Of a stretch of 18,139 nt of DNA, positions 7,044-15,350 are shown piece after piece (within the stretch, counting starts at the first letter, position 1; every line of letters starts with the position of its first letter). This DNA comes from Oxalobacteraceae bacterium UBA4003. GTDB taxonomy: Bacteria; Pseudomonadota; Gammaproteobacteria; Burkholderiales; Burkholderiaceae_D. Location of the stretch: the NCBI GenBank assembly GCA_002384815.1, contig DGBN01000042.1, positions 1-18,139 on the forward strand, written 5' to 3'. Under the pieces are notes generated by a model that worked only from the letters and a program-made list of their open reading frames with translations, ran no database searches and was not told the DNA's origin. A program made the position numbers and the translations under genes.

Positions 7044-7273
7044 TTTGCTTACACTAACGGCCCGATCATCCCGGCGTCGAAATGCACAATTACTTTACTT
7101 CCCGGCAAGATCGCACACTGTGACAGCAGCGATTTGCAATCCCGTCTGCGACTCGGCATGGTTTGCATATTTGCCTGAGGAACCGGTATTTTCATTTACT
7201 ATGCGGGCTGGCCTTGTTATCGCTGTACTCTTTTAAGCACGGATCATCTCTGTGCACGCACCACACTCCACTC

Positions 7274-8113
7274 ATGGCTGTCGATCATTACGAAAATTTC
7301 CCTGTCGCGTCCATCCTCCTGCCTGCACGCTTGCGCCCTGCGGTCGAAATCATTTATGCCTTCGCCCGCAGCGCCGACGATCTGGCAGACGAAGGCGATG
7401 CTGGCGTAGAGGAACGACTGGCGGCGCTGGCCGTCTACGAAAACGGGCTGGATCAGATTGCTGCCGCACAGATACCGGACACTGCCTTGTTCCGTGAATT
7501 GGCAAAGGTCATCGCCGACTATCAACTGCCTCTGCAGCCGTTTCGCGACTTGCTATCAGCCTTCAAGCAGGATGTCATCACCACACGCTATGCAAACTTT
7601 AACCTGCTGCGTGACTACTGTCGTCGTTCGGCCAATCCGGTAGGTACGCTGATGCTGCATTTGTACGGCGCTGCAAGTGCAGAAAATCTGCGCGATTCGA
7701 ATGCCATCTGTTCCGCACTGCAATTGATCAATTTCTGGCAAGACGTGGCAATCGATATCCGGAAAGCGCGCATCTACCTGCCGCTGGAGGATATGCAAAA
7801 ATTCCAGGTAGGAGAAGATCATATCGCCAAACAGCGTATCGATCAGGCTTGGCGCAATCTGATGCAATTTGAAATCTCCCGCGCACGCAGCATGCTCATC
7901 TCGGGTGCGTCGCTGGCATTACGATTGCCGGGACGCATAGGTTGGGAATTGCGCCTGGTCGTGCAAGGCGGCTTGCGGATTCTGGAATGCATAGAGGCAG
8001 TCGATTACGATGTCTTCCGGCACCGCCCCAAGTTGGGCAAGAAAGACTGGATACTCCTGTTCTGGCGCGCTCTGCGCATGAAAGCGGCACCGCCAGGCTT
8101 GCATGAAAAATGA
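7274..8113 (+). CDS. hpnC: Squalene biosynthesis protein HpnC (hydroxysqualene synthase)
   Basis: All-alpha trans-isoprenyl diphosphate synthase family. In the HpnCDE route HpnC converts presqualene diphosphate to hydroxysqualene. With the start at 7274 it has 279 residues and opens with AVDHYENFPVASILLP, the typical HpnC beginning. The first Asp-rich motif is SADDLADE (Asp35, Asp36, Asp39) and the second is QDVAIDIRKARIYLP (Asp157, Asp161), which bind the diphosphate through magnesium. The frame is open 37 codons upstream (to 7163) with a hydrophobic segment, but that part does not resemble the family. No clear ribosome-binding site precedes either start. It is followed by hpnD after 115 bp that include a hairpin, and then by hpnE. 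HpnC and HpnD are paralogues; assignment as C rests on the HYENFP start and the ADDLADE motif. Confidence 0.92.
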   Translation: MAVDHYENFPVASILLPARLRPAVEIIYAFARSADDLADEGDAGVEERLAALAVYENGLDQIAAAQIPDTALFRELAKVIADYQLPLQPFRDLLSAFKQDVITTRYANFNLLRDYCRRSANPVGTLMLHLYGAASAENLRDSNAICSALQLINFWQDVAIDIRKARIYLPLEDMQKFQVGEDHIAKQRIDQAWRNLMQFEISRARSMLISGASLALRLPGRIGWELRLVVQGGLRILECIEAVDYDVFRHRPKLGKKDWILLFWRALRMKAAPPGLHEK

Positions 8114-8150
8114 GGTCACAGTCATATACAAGTTCTCAAATAACTAACAA

Positions 8151-8181
8151 AAGGCAAGGACTTATTTGTCCCGATTGCCTT
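8151..8181 (+). other. Hairpin in the hpnC-hpnD spacer
   Basis: AAGGCAA (8151-8157) pairs with TTGCCTT (8175-8181), and inside it GGAC (8158-8161) pairs with GTCC (8168-8171). The loop is TTATTT and three bases (CGA) bulge on one side. There is no T-run, so it is unlikely to be an intrinsic terminator. It may mark an mRNA processing or stability element between hpnC and hpnD. Confidence 0.55.
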
Positions 8182-8194
8182 AGTCGGCTAGCAT
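8166..8194 (+). promoter_or_regulatory. Weak candidate internal promoter for hpnD
   Basis: TTGTCC (8166-8171) and TAGCAT (8189-8194) lie 17 bp apart, each with four of six consensus bases. It overlaps the right arm of the spacer hairpin. The 115 bp gap between hpnC and hpnD leaves room for a promoter, but the match is poor. Confidence 0.22.
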
Positions 8195-8228
8195 AGCGGC
8201 TTCATTCAGCGCTAGGCGCCCTACTTTT

Positions 8229-9062
8229 ATGTCACCCGACGATTATTGCCAGCAAAAAGCCGCTCAAAGCGGTTCCAGTTTTTATTACAGCTTCCTGTTT
8301 CTGCCAGCGGAGCGCCGCCGTGCGATTACTGCCCTCTACGCCTTCTGTCGCGAAGTTGACGATACCGTCGATGAATGCACCGATGTCGGCATTGCGCGCA
8401 CCAAGCTGGCATGGTGGCGTCAGGAAATCGCTACCATGATATCCGGCACACCGACGCATCCGGTCAGCAAGGCCTTGCAGCCGCATTTAACGCCATTTTC
8501 TCTCGACAGCCAGCATCTGCTGGCCATCATCGACGGCATGGAAATGGATCTCGATCAGACGCGCTATCTCGATTTCCCGGGTTTGCAAAAATACTGCTGG
8601 CACGTGGCCAGCGTGGTCGGCATTCTGTCAGCGAATATTTTCGGTGTGAGTAATCCGCAAACGCTGCAATACGCAGAAAAACTTGGCCTGGCCTTCCAGC
8701 TGACCAACATCATTCGCGATGTCGGCGAAGACGCACGCAAGGGTCGCATCTATCTGCCGGTCAACGAACTGCAGCAATTCAACATCACAGCCGCCGATAT
8801 ATTGAATGCACGGCATAGCGATAATTTTGAAAAACTGATGCAGTTCCAGGCCGCACGTGCGCAAAAATATTATGACGAGGCATTTGCCTTGCTTCCCAAG
8901 GAAGACAGGCGCGCCCAGCGCCCTGGTTTGATCATGGCGGCAATTTACCGCGCCGTGCTGAATGAAGTTGAGCGCGACGGCTTCCATGTCCTGACGCAGC
9001 GTATTTCCCTCACGCCTATCCGCAAATTGTGGCTGGCGTGGATTACCTATGTACGCGGTTAA
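8229..9062 (+). CDS. hpnD: Presqualene diphosphate synthase HpnD
   Basis: Condenses two farnesyl diphosphates head-to-head into presqualene diphosphate, the first step of the HpnCDE squalene route; HpnC and HpnE complete it. The 277 residues show SGSSFYYSFLFLP near the N-terminus, the first Asp-rich motif REVDDTVDE (Asp44, Asp45, Asp48), the second motif NIIRDVGEDARKGRIYLP (Asp164, Asp168), and the C-terminal RISLTPIRKLWLAW typical of HpnD. Length is as usual for the family. No Shine-Dalgarno site is obvious before the ATG. Its stop codon overlaps the hpnE start (TAATG at 9060-9064), which indicates translational coupling to hpnE. Confidence 0.93.
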   Translation: MSPDDYCQQKAAQSGSSFYYSFLFLPAERRRAITALYAFCREVDDTVDECTDVGIARTKLAWWRQEIATMISGTPTHPVSKALQPHLTPFSLDSQHLLAIIDGMEMDLDQTRYLDFPGLQKYCWHVASVVGILSANIFGVSNPQTLQYAEKLGLAFQLTNIIRDVGEDARKGRIYLPVNELQQFNITAADILNARHSDNFEKLMQFQAARAQKYYDEAFALLPKEDRRAQRPGLIMAAIYRAVLNEVERDGFHVLTQRISLTPIRKLWLAWITYVRG

Positions 9063-10411
9063 TGTCTGAAACCGCATCCCGCATGAAACAGGCAATTGCC
9101 GTCGTCGGGGCCGGCTGGGCCGGCTGCGCCGCAGCAGTGGAACTGGCTCGCACCGGACATCAGGTCACTCTTTACGAATCATCCCGCACGCTGGGCGGCC
9201 GCGCGCGCGCAGTCGAAATGCAGGGAAAATTGCTGGATAACGGACAGCACATCCTGCTAGGCGCCTATACAGAAAGTTTGCGCTTATTCAAAACCGTTGG
9301 CATCGATCTCGACCAGGCACTGTTGCGTCTGCCCTTGCAGATCCGCTTTCCGGCAGGATGCGACGGTATGGATTTCGTCGCGCCGCGACTGCCTGCGCCT
9401 CTGCATTTGATCGCCGCTTTGCTGCGCGCAAAAGGTTTGACAGGCAAGGACAAAATGGCGCTGGCGCGTTTCTCATCGGCAGCACGCTGGATGGATTGGC
9501 AATTGAATACCGATTGCAGCGTCAGCGAGTTATTGCATCGCTTCGATCAAACCGGGCGCTTGATCAAACTGATGTGGCAACCGCTATGCATCGCCGCTCT
9601 CAATACCCCACCGGAACGCGCATCGGCCCAAATCTTCCTCAATGTATTGCGCGACAGTCTGGGCGCACGACGCGCCGCATCCGACATGCTGATTCCGCGC
9701 ATCGATCTGACTACACTGTTTCCGCAACAAGTTGCAAGCCTTGTAAGACAGCATGGCGGCACGATCGAAACCGGCACGATGGTACAGAAAATAAGCGGCT
9801 GCCAGGGCAAGTGGTCACTGATTCTGGATAAAGCAGAAGATGCAATATATGACGCTGTGGTCGTCGCCACACCGGCGGCACAAGCGGCGATCCTGCTGGC
9901 AGATGTGGCGATGAATACCGCCATTCCTGCATTTGAATATGAAGCGATCACCACCTGTTATCTGCAATATCCGGCGAATACGCATCTCGCCCTGCCGTTC
10001 TATGCATTGACCGATGACGCTGATAGCGGATGCTGGGGCCAGTTTGTGTTTGATCGCGGGCAGTTGGGCTCCACGCAAAGCGGCTTGTTTGCCGTCGTCG
10101 TCAGCACCTCGACATCCGCAATTGAAATGGGGCATGAGGCCTTGTCTGCAGCGATTGCGGCGCAACTTGCACATGCCTTGCAAATGCCGCAGTTGGCGCA
10201 TCCTGAATGGAGCCGGATCATTTCGGAGAAACGCGCAACGTTTTCCTGTACACCTGCGCTGCAACGTCCGCAAGAAAAAACCGAATTTCCTCATCTTGCC
10301 ATCGCCGGCGACTACCTGGCCAGTGACTATCCGGCAACGCTGGAGTCAGCAGTGCGCAGTGGCGTGAAAGCCGCGGCCTTGCTGCGCCAGCATTTTAGTC
10401 CTGCAAAATAA
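9062..10411 (+). CDS. hpnE: Hydroxysqualene dehydroxylase HpnE (FAD-dependent)
   Basis: Flavoprotein of the amine oxidase / phytoene desaturase type that reduces hydroxysqualene to squalene, the last step before cyclisation to hopanoids. With the start at 9062 it has 449 residues. The N-terminal dinucleotide-binding fold carries VVGAGWAGCAAAVELA (glycines 16, 18, 21) and the acidic residue of VTLYES. Next come GGRARAVEMQGKLLDNGQH, typical of this family, and a C-terminal FAD-contacting segment AIAGDYLASDYPATLESAVRSG. The ATG overlaps the hpnD stop (TAATG), so I chose it over the in-frame start at 9029 inside hpnD and over Met8. It converges on radA with only 10 bp between the stop codons and no terminator. 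No squalene-hopene cyclase follows here. Confidence 0.93.
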   Translation: MSETASRMKQAIAVVGAGWAGCAAAVELARTGHQVTLYESSRTLGGRARAVEMQGKLLDNGQHILLGAYTESLRLFKTVGIDLDQALLRLPLQIRFPAGCDGMDFVAPRLPAPLHLIAALLRAKGLTGKDKMALARFSSAARWMDWQLNTDCSVSELLHRFDQTGRLIKLMWQPLCIAALNTPPERASAQIFLNVLRDSLGARRAASDMLIPRIDLTTLFPQQVASLVRQHGGTIETGTMVQKISGCQGKWSLILDKAEDAIYDAVVVATPAAQAAILLADVAMNTAIPAFEYEAITTCYLQYPANTHLALPFYALTDDADSGCWGQFVFDRGQLGSTQSGLFAVVVSTSTSAIEMGHEALSAAIAAQLAHALQMPQLAHPEWSRIISEKRATFSCTPALQRPQEKTEFPHLAIAGDYLASDYPATLESAVRSGVKAAALLRQHFSPAK

Positions 10412-10421
10412 ATCGTAGATC

Positions 10422-11792
10422 TTATTCGTGCTCGCGCACACGATTGAGTGCTTCATCGATGCGCTCCACCGCGATGATGGTCAAGCCCTCTATTTTCTGT
10501 TTCGGCGCATTCGACTTGGGAATCAAGGCCAGCGAAAATCCTAGTTTTGCGGCTTCGCGCAAACGCTCCTGTCCGCGCGGTGCCGGACGGATTTCACCAG
10601 CCAGACCGACTTCGCCGAACACCACCAAACCACGCGGCAATGGCCGACTGCGCATGGATGAATGTATCGCCAGTAACACGGCAAGGTCGGCTGCCGGTTC
10701 GGTAATTTTCACGCCGCCAACCGCATTGATGAAAACATCCTGATCGAAAGCGGCAATACCTGCATGCCGGTGCAATACCGCCAGCAGCATCGCCAGCCGG
10801 TTTTGCTCCAGCCCTACGGAGAGACGACGCGCATTCGGCAGATGCGAAGTATCGACCAGCGCCTGAATTTCAACCAGCAAGGGACGCGTACCTTCCTGCG
10901 TCACCATCACGCAGGCACCGGGCACCGGATTGTCGTGCTGCGACAAAAACAATGCGGAAGGATTGGATACGCCCTTCAAACCTTTTTCCGTCATCGCAAA
11001 TACGCCCAGTTCATTCACTGCGCCAAAACGATTCTTGATTGCGCGCACCAGGCGAAAACTGGAATGTGTATCACCTTCAAAATACAAAACCGTATCAACG
11101 ATATGTTCGAGTACGCGCGGTCCGGCCAGCGCGCCCTCCTTCGTGACGTGACCAACCATGATGATGGTCACACCGGTTTGCTTGGCAATACGCGTCAACT
11201 GCGCAGCGCATTCTCGTACCTGTGCCACTGATCCCGGGGCCGAACTGAGCGCATCCGAATACACGGTTTGTATCGAATCGATCACTGCCACATCCGGTCT
11301 GTGTTCGGCCAAAGTGTTCAGAATTTTTTCCAGCTGGATTTCAGCCTGCAGCTTCAAGTCTTTTGCATCGACTGCAAGACGCCGGGCACGCAAGGCAATC
11401 TGCGCACCCGACTCTTCGCCGCTGACATACAGAACCCTTTTAATCTTCGACAGATTAGCCAGCGCCTGTAGCAGCAAGGTCGACTTGCCGATGCCCGGAT
11501 CACCACCTATCAGCACTACACCGCCGGCTACCAGACCGCCACCCAGCACGCGATCGAATTCCTCTATCCCGGTGCCGAAACGCGGAACGTCTATCGCCTC
11601 AATATCGGCCAGACTTAATACGGGCGCCGATTGCGCCAGTCCCTGGTGTTGTACCGAGAAACGATTAGTACCGGTTTCGACTACCGTCTCAACCAGCGTA
11701 TTCCACGCGCCGCAGGATGGACATTGACCGCCCCATTTGTTGCTGATTCCGCCGCATTCGCTGCAGGTGTAATTGGTTTTGGCTTTGGCCAT
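10422..11792 (-). CDS. radA: DNA repair protein RadA (Sms)
   Basis: RecA-like ATPase acting as a branch-migration helicase on recombination intermediates. The 456 residues have the N-terminal C4 zinc finger (Cys10, Cys13, Cys24, Cys27, with KWGGQCPSCGAWNTL), the Walker A GGDPGIGKST (95-104), the RadA-specific KNRFG motif (RAIKNRFGAVNELGVF), and the C-terminal Lon-protease-like domain (GGVKITEPAADLAVLLAIHSS, then FGEVGLAGEIRPAPRG), which lacks proteolytic activity in this family. Length equals that of typical RadA. It lies 29 bp downstream of alr in the same direction, so alr-radA is a probable operon. Its 3' end faces hpnE with a 10 bp gap. Confidence 0.97.
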   Translation of the reverse strand: MAKAKTNYTCSECGGISNKWGGQCPSCGAWNTLVETVVETGTNRFSVQHQGLAQSAPVLSLADIEAIDVPRFGTGIEEFDRVLGGGLVAGGVVLIGGDPGIGKSTLLLQALANLSKIKRVLYVSGEESGAQIALRARRLAVDAKDLKLQAEIQLEKILNTLAEHRPDVAVIDSIQTVYSDALSSAPGSVAQVRECAAQLTRIAKQTGVTIIMVGHVTKEGALAGPRVLEHIVDTVLYFEGDTHSSFRLVRAIKNRFGAVNELGVFAMTEKGLKGVSNPSALFLSQHDNPVPGACVMVTQEGTRPLLVEIQALVDTSHLPNARRLSVGLEQNRLAMLLAVLHRHAGIAAFDQDVFINAVGGVKITEPAADLAVLLAIHSSMRSRPLPRGLVVFGEVGLAGEIRPAPRGQERLREAAKLGFSLALIPKSNAPKQKIEGLTIIAVERIDEALNRVREHE

Positions 11793-11821
11793 CTGTGTTG
11801 GTTTCCGTCTTGCTGATCAAG

Positions 11822-12907
11822 TTAAACGTTATCGGTTTCTGCGATACGCACGCGCGGCGCGATAGCGCACATCAATTCATAGCCCACGGTACCAGCCGCG
11901 TTGGCGACTTCATCCACCGGCAAGCCCCGCCCCCACAAGACGACCTGACTGCCGACACCGGCATTGGCAACTGGTGTCAGATCGACAGTAATCATATCCA
12001 TCGAAACGCGTCCGGCTATCTTTGTCTTGACACCATCGACAATGACCGGCGTACCACTAGGCGCATGACGCGGATAACCGTCTGCATAACCACATGCAAC
12101 CACACCTATCGTCATCGGCCCGCTGGCGACAAAACTGCTGCCGTAACCGACAGCATCGCCGGCCGCGATGTGCTGTACACCAATGATTTCACTACTCAAG
12201 GTCATCACTGGCTGCAAACCGAAAGCTTCTGCTGTCGTGTCGGCCGGCGTACCGCCGTACAGCATCACGCCGGGACGCACCCAATCGGCGGCACATTCCG
12301 GGTGCATCAAATCTGCTGCAGAATTGGACAGGCAGCGATCGCCGGGCAAGCCCTGCGTCGCCGCTTGGAAACGTCGCAGCTGCTCGCTTAGCGGCAAGTT
12401 GGCATTGCTTGAATTTTCTGCGTTCGCAAAATGCGTAATGAAGGAAATATTGCGCACTGACGGTATGGCGCGCAGGCGTTGATAGATGTCATGGCAGACG
12501 GCAGGCATGAAGCCGAGACGATTCATGCCGCTATTGATTTTAAGGTGCACATCCAGTTTTGCATCCAGACTGGCTTTTTCCAGCATCTGCAGTTGTTCGA
12601 CACAATGCACGGCCGTATCGATCTGATGAACAGAAATGGCCTGCAAATCAACGTTATCGAAAAAACCTTCCAGCAACAAGATGCGTTTTTGCCAACCAAG
12701 TTGCCGCAAATGTACCGCATTATCCACTTCAATCAGGCCCAGCCCATCCGCTTCTGCAAAACCACGCATGCCGCGTTCCAGACCATGTCCATATGCGTTT
12801 GCCTTGAGCACAGCCAGAGTGCGGGAATTCGGCGCGCAATTTTTTGCCACCCGCAAGTTATGGCGCATGGCTGCAATATCAATAGTGGCAAGTAAAGGTC
12901 TGGGCAT
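11822..12907 (-). CDS. alr: Alanine racemase (PLP-dependent)
   Basis: Interconverts L- and D-alanine to supply D-alanine for peptidoglycan. With the start at 12907 (MPRPLLATIDIAAMRHNL) it has 361 residues, the usual length. The PLP lysine is Lys35 in TLAVLKANAYGHGL, and the second catalytic base is Tyr255 in AVGYGSSF. The N-terminal TIM barrel and the C-terminal beta domain (GRVSMDMITVDL) are both present. The frame is open 40 codons upstream, but that part is unlike the family. There is no strong ribosome-binding site. It is divergent from lplT across about 190 bp and precedes radA by 29 bp. A -10-like TAAAAT sits at 12993-12998 on the minus strand. I cannot tell a biosynthetic Alr from a catabolic DadX on sequence alone; the absence of dadA nearby favours Alr. 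Confidence 0.95.
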   Translation of the reverse strand: MPRPLLATIDIAAMRHNLRVAKNCAPNSRTLAVLKANAYGHGLERGMRGFAEADGLGLIEVDNAVHLRQLGWQKRILLLEGFFDNVDLQAISVHQIDTAVHCVEQLQMLEKASLDAKLDVHLKINSGMNRLGFMPAVCHDIYQRLRAIPSVRNISFITHFANAENSSNANLPLSEQLRRFQAATQGLPGDRCLSNSAADLMHPECAADWVRPGVMLYGGTPADTTAEAFGLQPVMTLSSEIIGVQHIAAGDAVGYGSSFVASGPMTIGVVACGYADGYPRHAPSGTPVIVDGVKTKIAGRVSMDMITVDLTPVANAGVGSQVVLWGRGLPVDEVANAAGTVGYELMCAIAPRVRIAETDNV

Positions 12908-12992
12908 ACAAAAATGAAAGAAAGTTAAATCGCATGCTGGACGCGATGCAAAGCAATCGAAGGGTTGCGACATGGCGCGACCCGGCAATCTT

Positions 12993-12998
12993 ATTTTA
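12993..12998 (-). promoter_or_regulatory. Candidate -10 element for alr
   Basis: The minus strand reads CCGGTAAAATAAG, with TAAAAT matching the sigma70 -10 at five of six positions. It lies about 85 bp before the alr start codon. No good -35 is visible at the right distance. The same GGTAAAAT string precedes tsaB and the thioredoxin-like gene. Confidence 0.3.
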
Positions 12999-13051
12999 CC
13001 GGACGCACTCTGGGGAATGGCAGGCAATTCATATGAAGCCGCATATTTTCA

Positions 13052-13060
13052 TGGTATAAA
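13052..13060 (+). promoter_or_regulatory. Extended -10 promoter element of lplT
   Basis: TGGTATAAA carries the extended TGn and a -10 (TATAAA) with five of six matches, placing a start near 13067, about 30 nt before the lplT ATG. The -35 region (TATGAA) is poor, as is common with extended -10 promoters. Confidence 0.5.
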
Positions 13061-13097
13061 GCAGGCCGGAGATACAAAGTCGAACAGATCAATACGG

Positions 13098-14360
13098 ATG
13101 AATCGCGGTTTTTACACCATCATGGCGGCGCAGTTTTTTTCTTCGCTCGCCGACAACGCCCTCCTCATTGCGGCCATCGCTTTATTGACAGTCATGAAGT
13201 CACCTGACTGGATGACCCCATTACTAAAACTGTTCTTCGTTCTCTCTTACGTTCTACTAGCAGCCTTCGTCGGCGCATTTGCGGATTCTCTGCCCAAAGG
13301 GCGCGTAATGTTCGTTACCAATCTGATCAAGATACTTGGTTGCGGCATGATGTTTTTCGACGTGCATCCGCTGATCGCCTATGCCGTCGTTGGTTTCGGT
13401 GCGGCCGCCTATTCACCTGCCAAGTACGGCATTCTGACCGAACTGTTGCCCGCGGAAAAACTGGTCGCGGCCAACGGCTGGATCGAAGGGCTCACTGTTT
13501 CCTCCATCATTCTTGGCACGGTAATGGGCGGCGCCCTGATTAATCCCGGCATCGCTGCCAAACTGCTGGCCTTCGATTTTCCATTCTTTGATTTTGGTAT
13601 TGATACACCAGCAGAAACTGCGCTCTGCATTATTGCAATCGTCTATCTTCTGGCAGCCTTGTTCAACCTGAAAATTCCAGACACCGGCGCTCGCTATGCG
13701 CACCAGGAACGCAATCCCATCAAGCTGATTGGCGATTTTGCCCATTGCGTCACTACCTTGTGGAATGACAGACTTGGACAGATTTCACTGGCCGTCACTA
13801 CCCTGTTCTGGGGCGCCGGAGCAACCCTGCAATTCATCGTACTGAAATGGGCCGGCAACTCATTGGGCATGCCTCTGGACAAGGCTGCGATTCTGCAAGG
13901 TGTGGTGGCAGTGGGTGTAGCGATAGGTGCCATTGCCGCGGCCCGCTTCGTGCCCTTGAAAAAATCCTTATCCGTGATGCCGCTGGGTGTCATCATGGGT
14001 ATCGTCGTCATCGCCATGGCCATGGTACACACAGTCTGGCTGGCCTATCCGCTGCTGGTGCTGGTGGGCGCCCTGTCCGGCTATTTCGTCGTTCCGATGA
14101 ATGCATTGCTGCAGCATCGCGGCCACGTCTTGATGAGCGCAGGTCATTCGATTGCCGTACAAAACTTCAACGAAAATCTGTCTGTGCTGACTATGTTGCT
14201 GTTGTACGCACTGATGATCAAACTGGATCTGAATATCAATATTGTCATCGTGCTGTTCGGACTCTTCGTTTCCGGCATCATGCTGCTGATCATGCGCAGG
14301 CATGCAGCCAATCAGCGCGAGCACGATTCACTATCTCTTATCGGCGAACACAAGCATTAG
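13098..14360 (+). CDS. lplT: Lysophospholipid transporter LplT (major facilitator superfamily)
   Basis: Inner-membrane flippase that brings lysophospholipids to the cytosolic face for re-acylation. With the start at 13098 (MNRGFYTIMAAQFFSSLADNALL) it has 420 residues and about 12 hydrophobic helices. Family hallmarks are QFFSSLADNALL in helix 1, GAFADSLPKGRVM in the loop after helix 2, GFGAAAYSPAKYGIL, and KLVAANGWIEG. E. coli LplT (397 residues) has equivalents at each position. The open frame extends 42 codons upstream but lacks transmembrane or family character there. In E. coli the gene pairs with the acyltransferase aas; here no aas is adjacent. It is divergent from alr, which shares its control region, and converges on the DUF1853 gene with 12 bp between the stop codons and no visible terminator. 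Confidence 0.92.
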   Translation: MNRGFYTIMAAQFFSSLADNALLIAAIALLTVMKSPDWMTPLLKLFFVLSYVLLAAFVGAFADSLPKGRVMFVTNLIKILGCGMMFFDVHPLIAYAVVGFGAAAYSPAKYGILTELLPAEKLVAANGWIEGLTVSSIILGTVMGGALINPGIAAKLLAFDFPFFDFGIDTPAETALCIIAIVYLLAALFNLKIPDTGARYAHQERNPIKLIGDFAHCVTTLWNDRLGQISLAVTTLFWGAGATLQFIVLKWAGNSLGMPLDKAAILQGVVAVGVAIGAIAAARFVPLKKSLSVMPLGVIMGIVVIAMAMVHTVWLAYPLLVLVGALSGYFVVPMNALLQHRGHVLMSAGHSIAVQNFNENLSVLTMLLLYALMIKLDLNINIVIVLFGLFVSGIMLLIMRRHAANQREHDSLSLIGEHKH

Positions 14361-14372
14361 TCGCAGCAACCT

Positions 14373-15350
14373 TCAGGAGGGCGGATGCGCCAGTTTTATT
14401 CTTTGCCCGGCACGCGTGCGCCAGTCATCCGGCACGACAAATCCACGGTTCGTCTCCCGCCCCACACCATCCTTCACTTCCAGCAATGCGACCAGCACGG
14501 GCATCGTATCGTGCACGAAATACTCTTCCAGATACTCCTGCAGCACCTGCTTATCCATCGTCTGCGCTAGCGGCAAACTGGCGGGCGCCAGCCATTGCAG
14601 GCGCGGCAAAATCGCGTAACGTTCCGCATGCAAATGCGCAAAATCGGAACATGCACACCAAAAACCGCGGCAATGTTCGTGCGCGGTGCCGAAGGTATTC
14701 ACATGCATCTCGGCATCCGGATAAAAAAGCCAGCCTTTCACCAAGGCCTGTGCCTTGCTGACAGGTTCCGGCAAATGTACTTGCGCAGCCGGATGCGCGG
14801 AAAGCAGCAACTGTCGATCCAGTATCTTGTGCATTTTGGCGCTCAGTGTATCCGCCAGATTGGGACCGACGAAGTAATCGGCATCGTCGCCTGCGCCGCT
14901 GGATTCCAGCAGATAGAATTTGGTAGCGAATTCCCAGTGCACCAGCTGACCATCCAGACGCAGAAGGAAATCAAATTCGCCTATGGTGCTGTTTTTCCCG
15001 GCGCGCACCTGCACGCCGTATGCAAAAAGCACGTGCTGACGTTCCAGATAAAACGCCATCAACTTCTCTGCATAACGTCCCAGTCGCGCAAACGGCTGCA
15101 AATCCAGGTAACGATGCAACTCCGCAGGTGCGCTATCGATTGCGCTCAGCCATGCATCGATGCCCGTCAGCATGCCGGTTGGCAGTGCTGCAATTTTTCC
15201 CTGCCATTGCGGCGCATGCGGATCAAGCAAATCAGGCGCAACCAGCAACCACGCCAATGCGCGCACATGCGGATCGCCCAGATGTCCGCAACGCCGGTGA
15301 AATTTCGCCTGAAAATTATCCGCAGGTTTATGCGCTTGGGCTGTCGGCAT
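14373..15350 (-). CDS. DUF1853 family protein, function unknown
   Basis: A soluble protein of 325 residues with no signal peptide or membrane segment. I recognise the DUF1853 pattern: RYAEKLMAFYL (Glu95), then TIGEFDFLLRL (Asp127) and VHWEFATKFYLL (Glu140, Lys144). Acidic residues followed by a Glu and Lys on adjacent strands resemble the core of PD-(D/E)XK nucleases, although here E and K are three residues apart rather than one, so nuclease activity is only a hypothesis. The C-terminal half has GWLFYPD and FVVPDDWRTRA. It is the last gene of the tsaB-rimI-udg operon and overlaps the glycosylase gene by 23 bp, with no alternative start nearby, which suggests coupled translation. Its 3' end is 12 bp from that of lplT. 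Confidence 0.85.
   Translation of the reverse strand: MPTAQAHKPADNFQAKFHRRCGHLGDPHVRALAWLLVAPDLLDPHAPQWQGKIAALPTGMLTGIDAWLSAIDSAPAELHRYLDLQPFARLGRYAEKLMAFYLERQHVLFAYGVQVRAGKNSTIGEFDFLLRLDGQLVHWEFATKFYLLESSGAGDDADYFVGPNLADTLSAKMHKILDRQLLLSAHPAAQVHLPEPVSKAQALVKGWLFYPDAEMHVNTFGTAHEHCRGFWCACSDFAHLHAERYAILPRLQWLAPASLPLAQTMDKQVLQEYLEEYFVHDTMPVLVALLEVKDGVGRETNRGFVVPDDWRTRAGQRIKLAHPPS

Larger units (their letters stand above)
6896..7273. other. 378 bp non-coding region between tRNA-Leu and hpnC
   Basis: This divergent intergenic region contains no credible gene. From left to right it holds a short dyad GCACTAAGTGC, the large two-part inverted repeat at 6919-6980, a candidate minus-strand promoter for tRNA-Leu/tig at 7014-7043, and a stretch from about 7050 to 7273 where I see only a weak plus-strand promoter-like pair (TTGCCT at 7171, TTTACT at 7195, 18 bp apart) that could serve hpnC. 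A 63-codon frame starting with TTG at 7045 has no recognisable features. Confidence 0.6.

Noticed and set aside
7045..7236. A 63-codon plus-strand frame in the tRNA-Leu/hpnC intergenic region
   Set aside because: TTG start, no ribosome-binding site, no domain; its composition looks like non-coding DNA.
7163..7273. A 37-codon hydrophobic N-terminal extension of HpnC
   Set aside because: HpnC proteins begin near HYENFPVAS; the enzymes of this route have no signal peptide, and no ribosome-binding site supports the upstream start.
9029..9061. An upstream HpnE start inside hpnD
   Set aside because: The TAATG overlap at 9060-9064 gives a typical coupled start directly ahead of the FAD-binding motif.
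12908..13027. A 40-codon extension of alanine racemase
   Set aside because: It lies in the divergent promoter region and does not match the family, which starts at MPRPLLATIDI.
12972..13097. A 42-codon extension of LplT
   Set aside because: It spans the extended -10 promoter and has no family or membrane character; homologues start just before the first helix.
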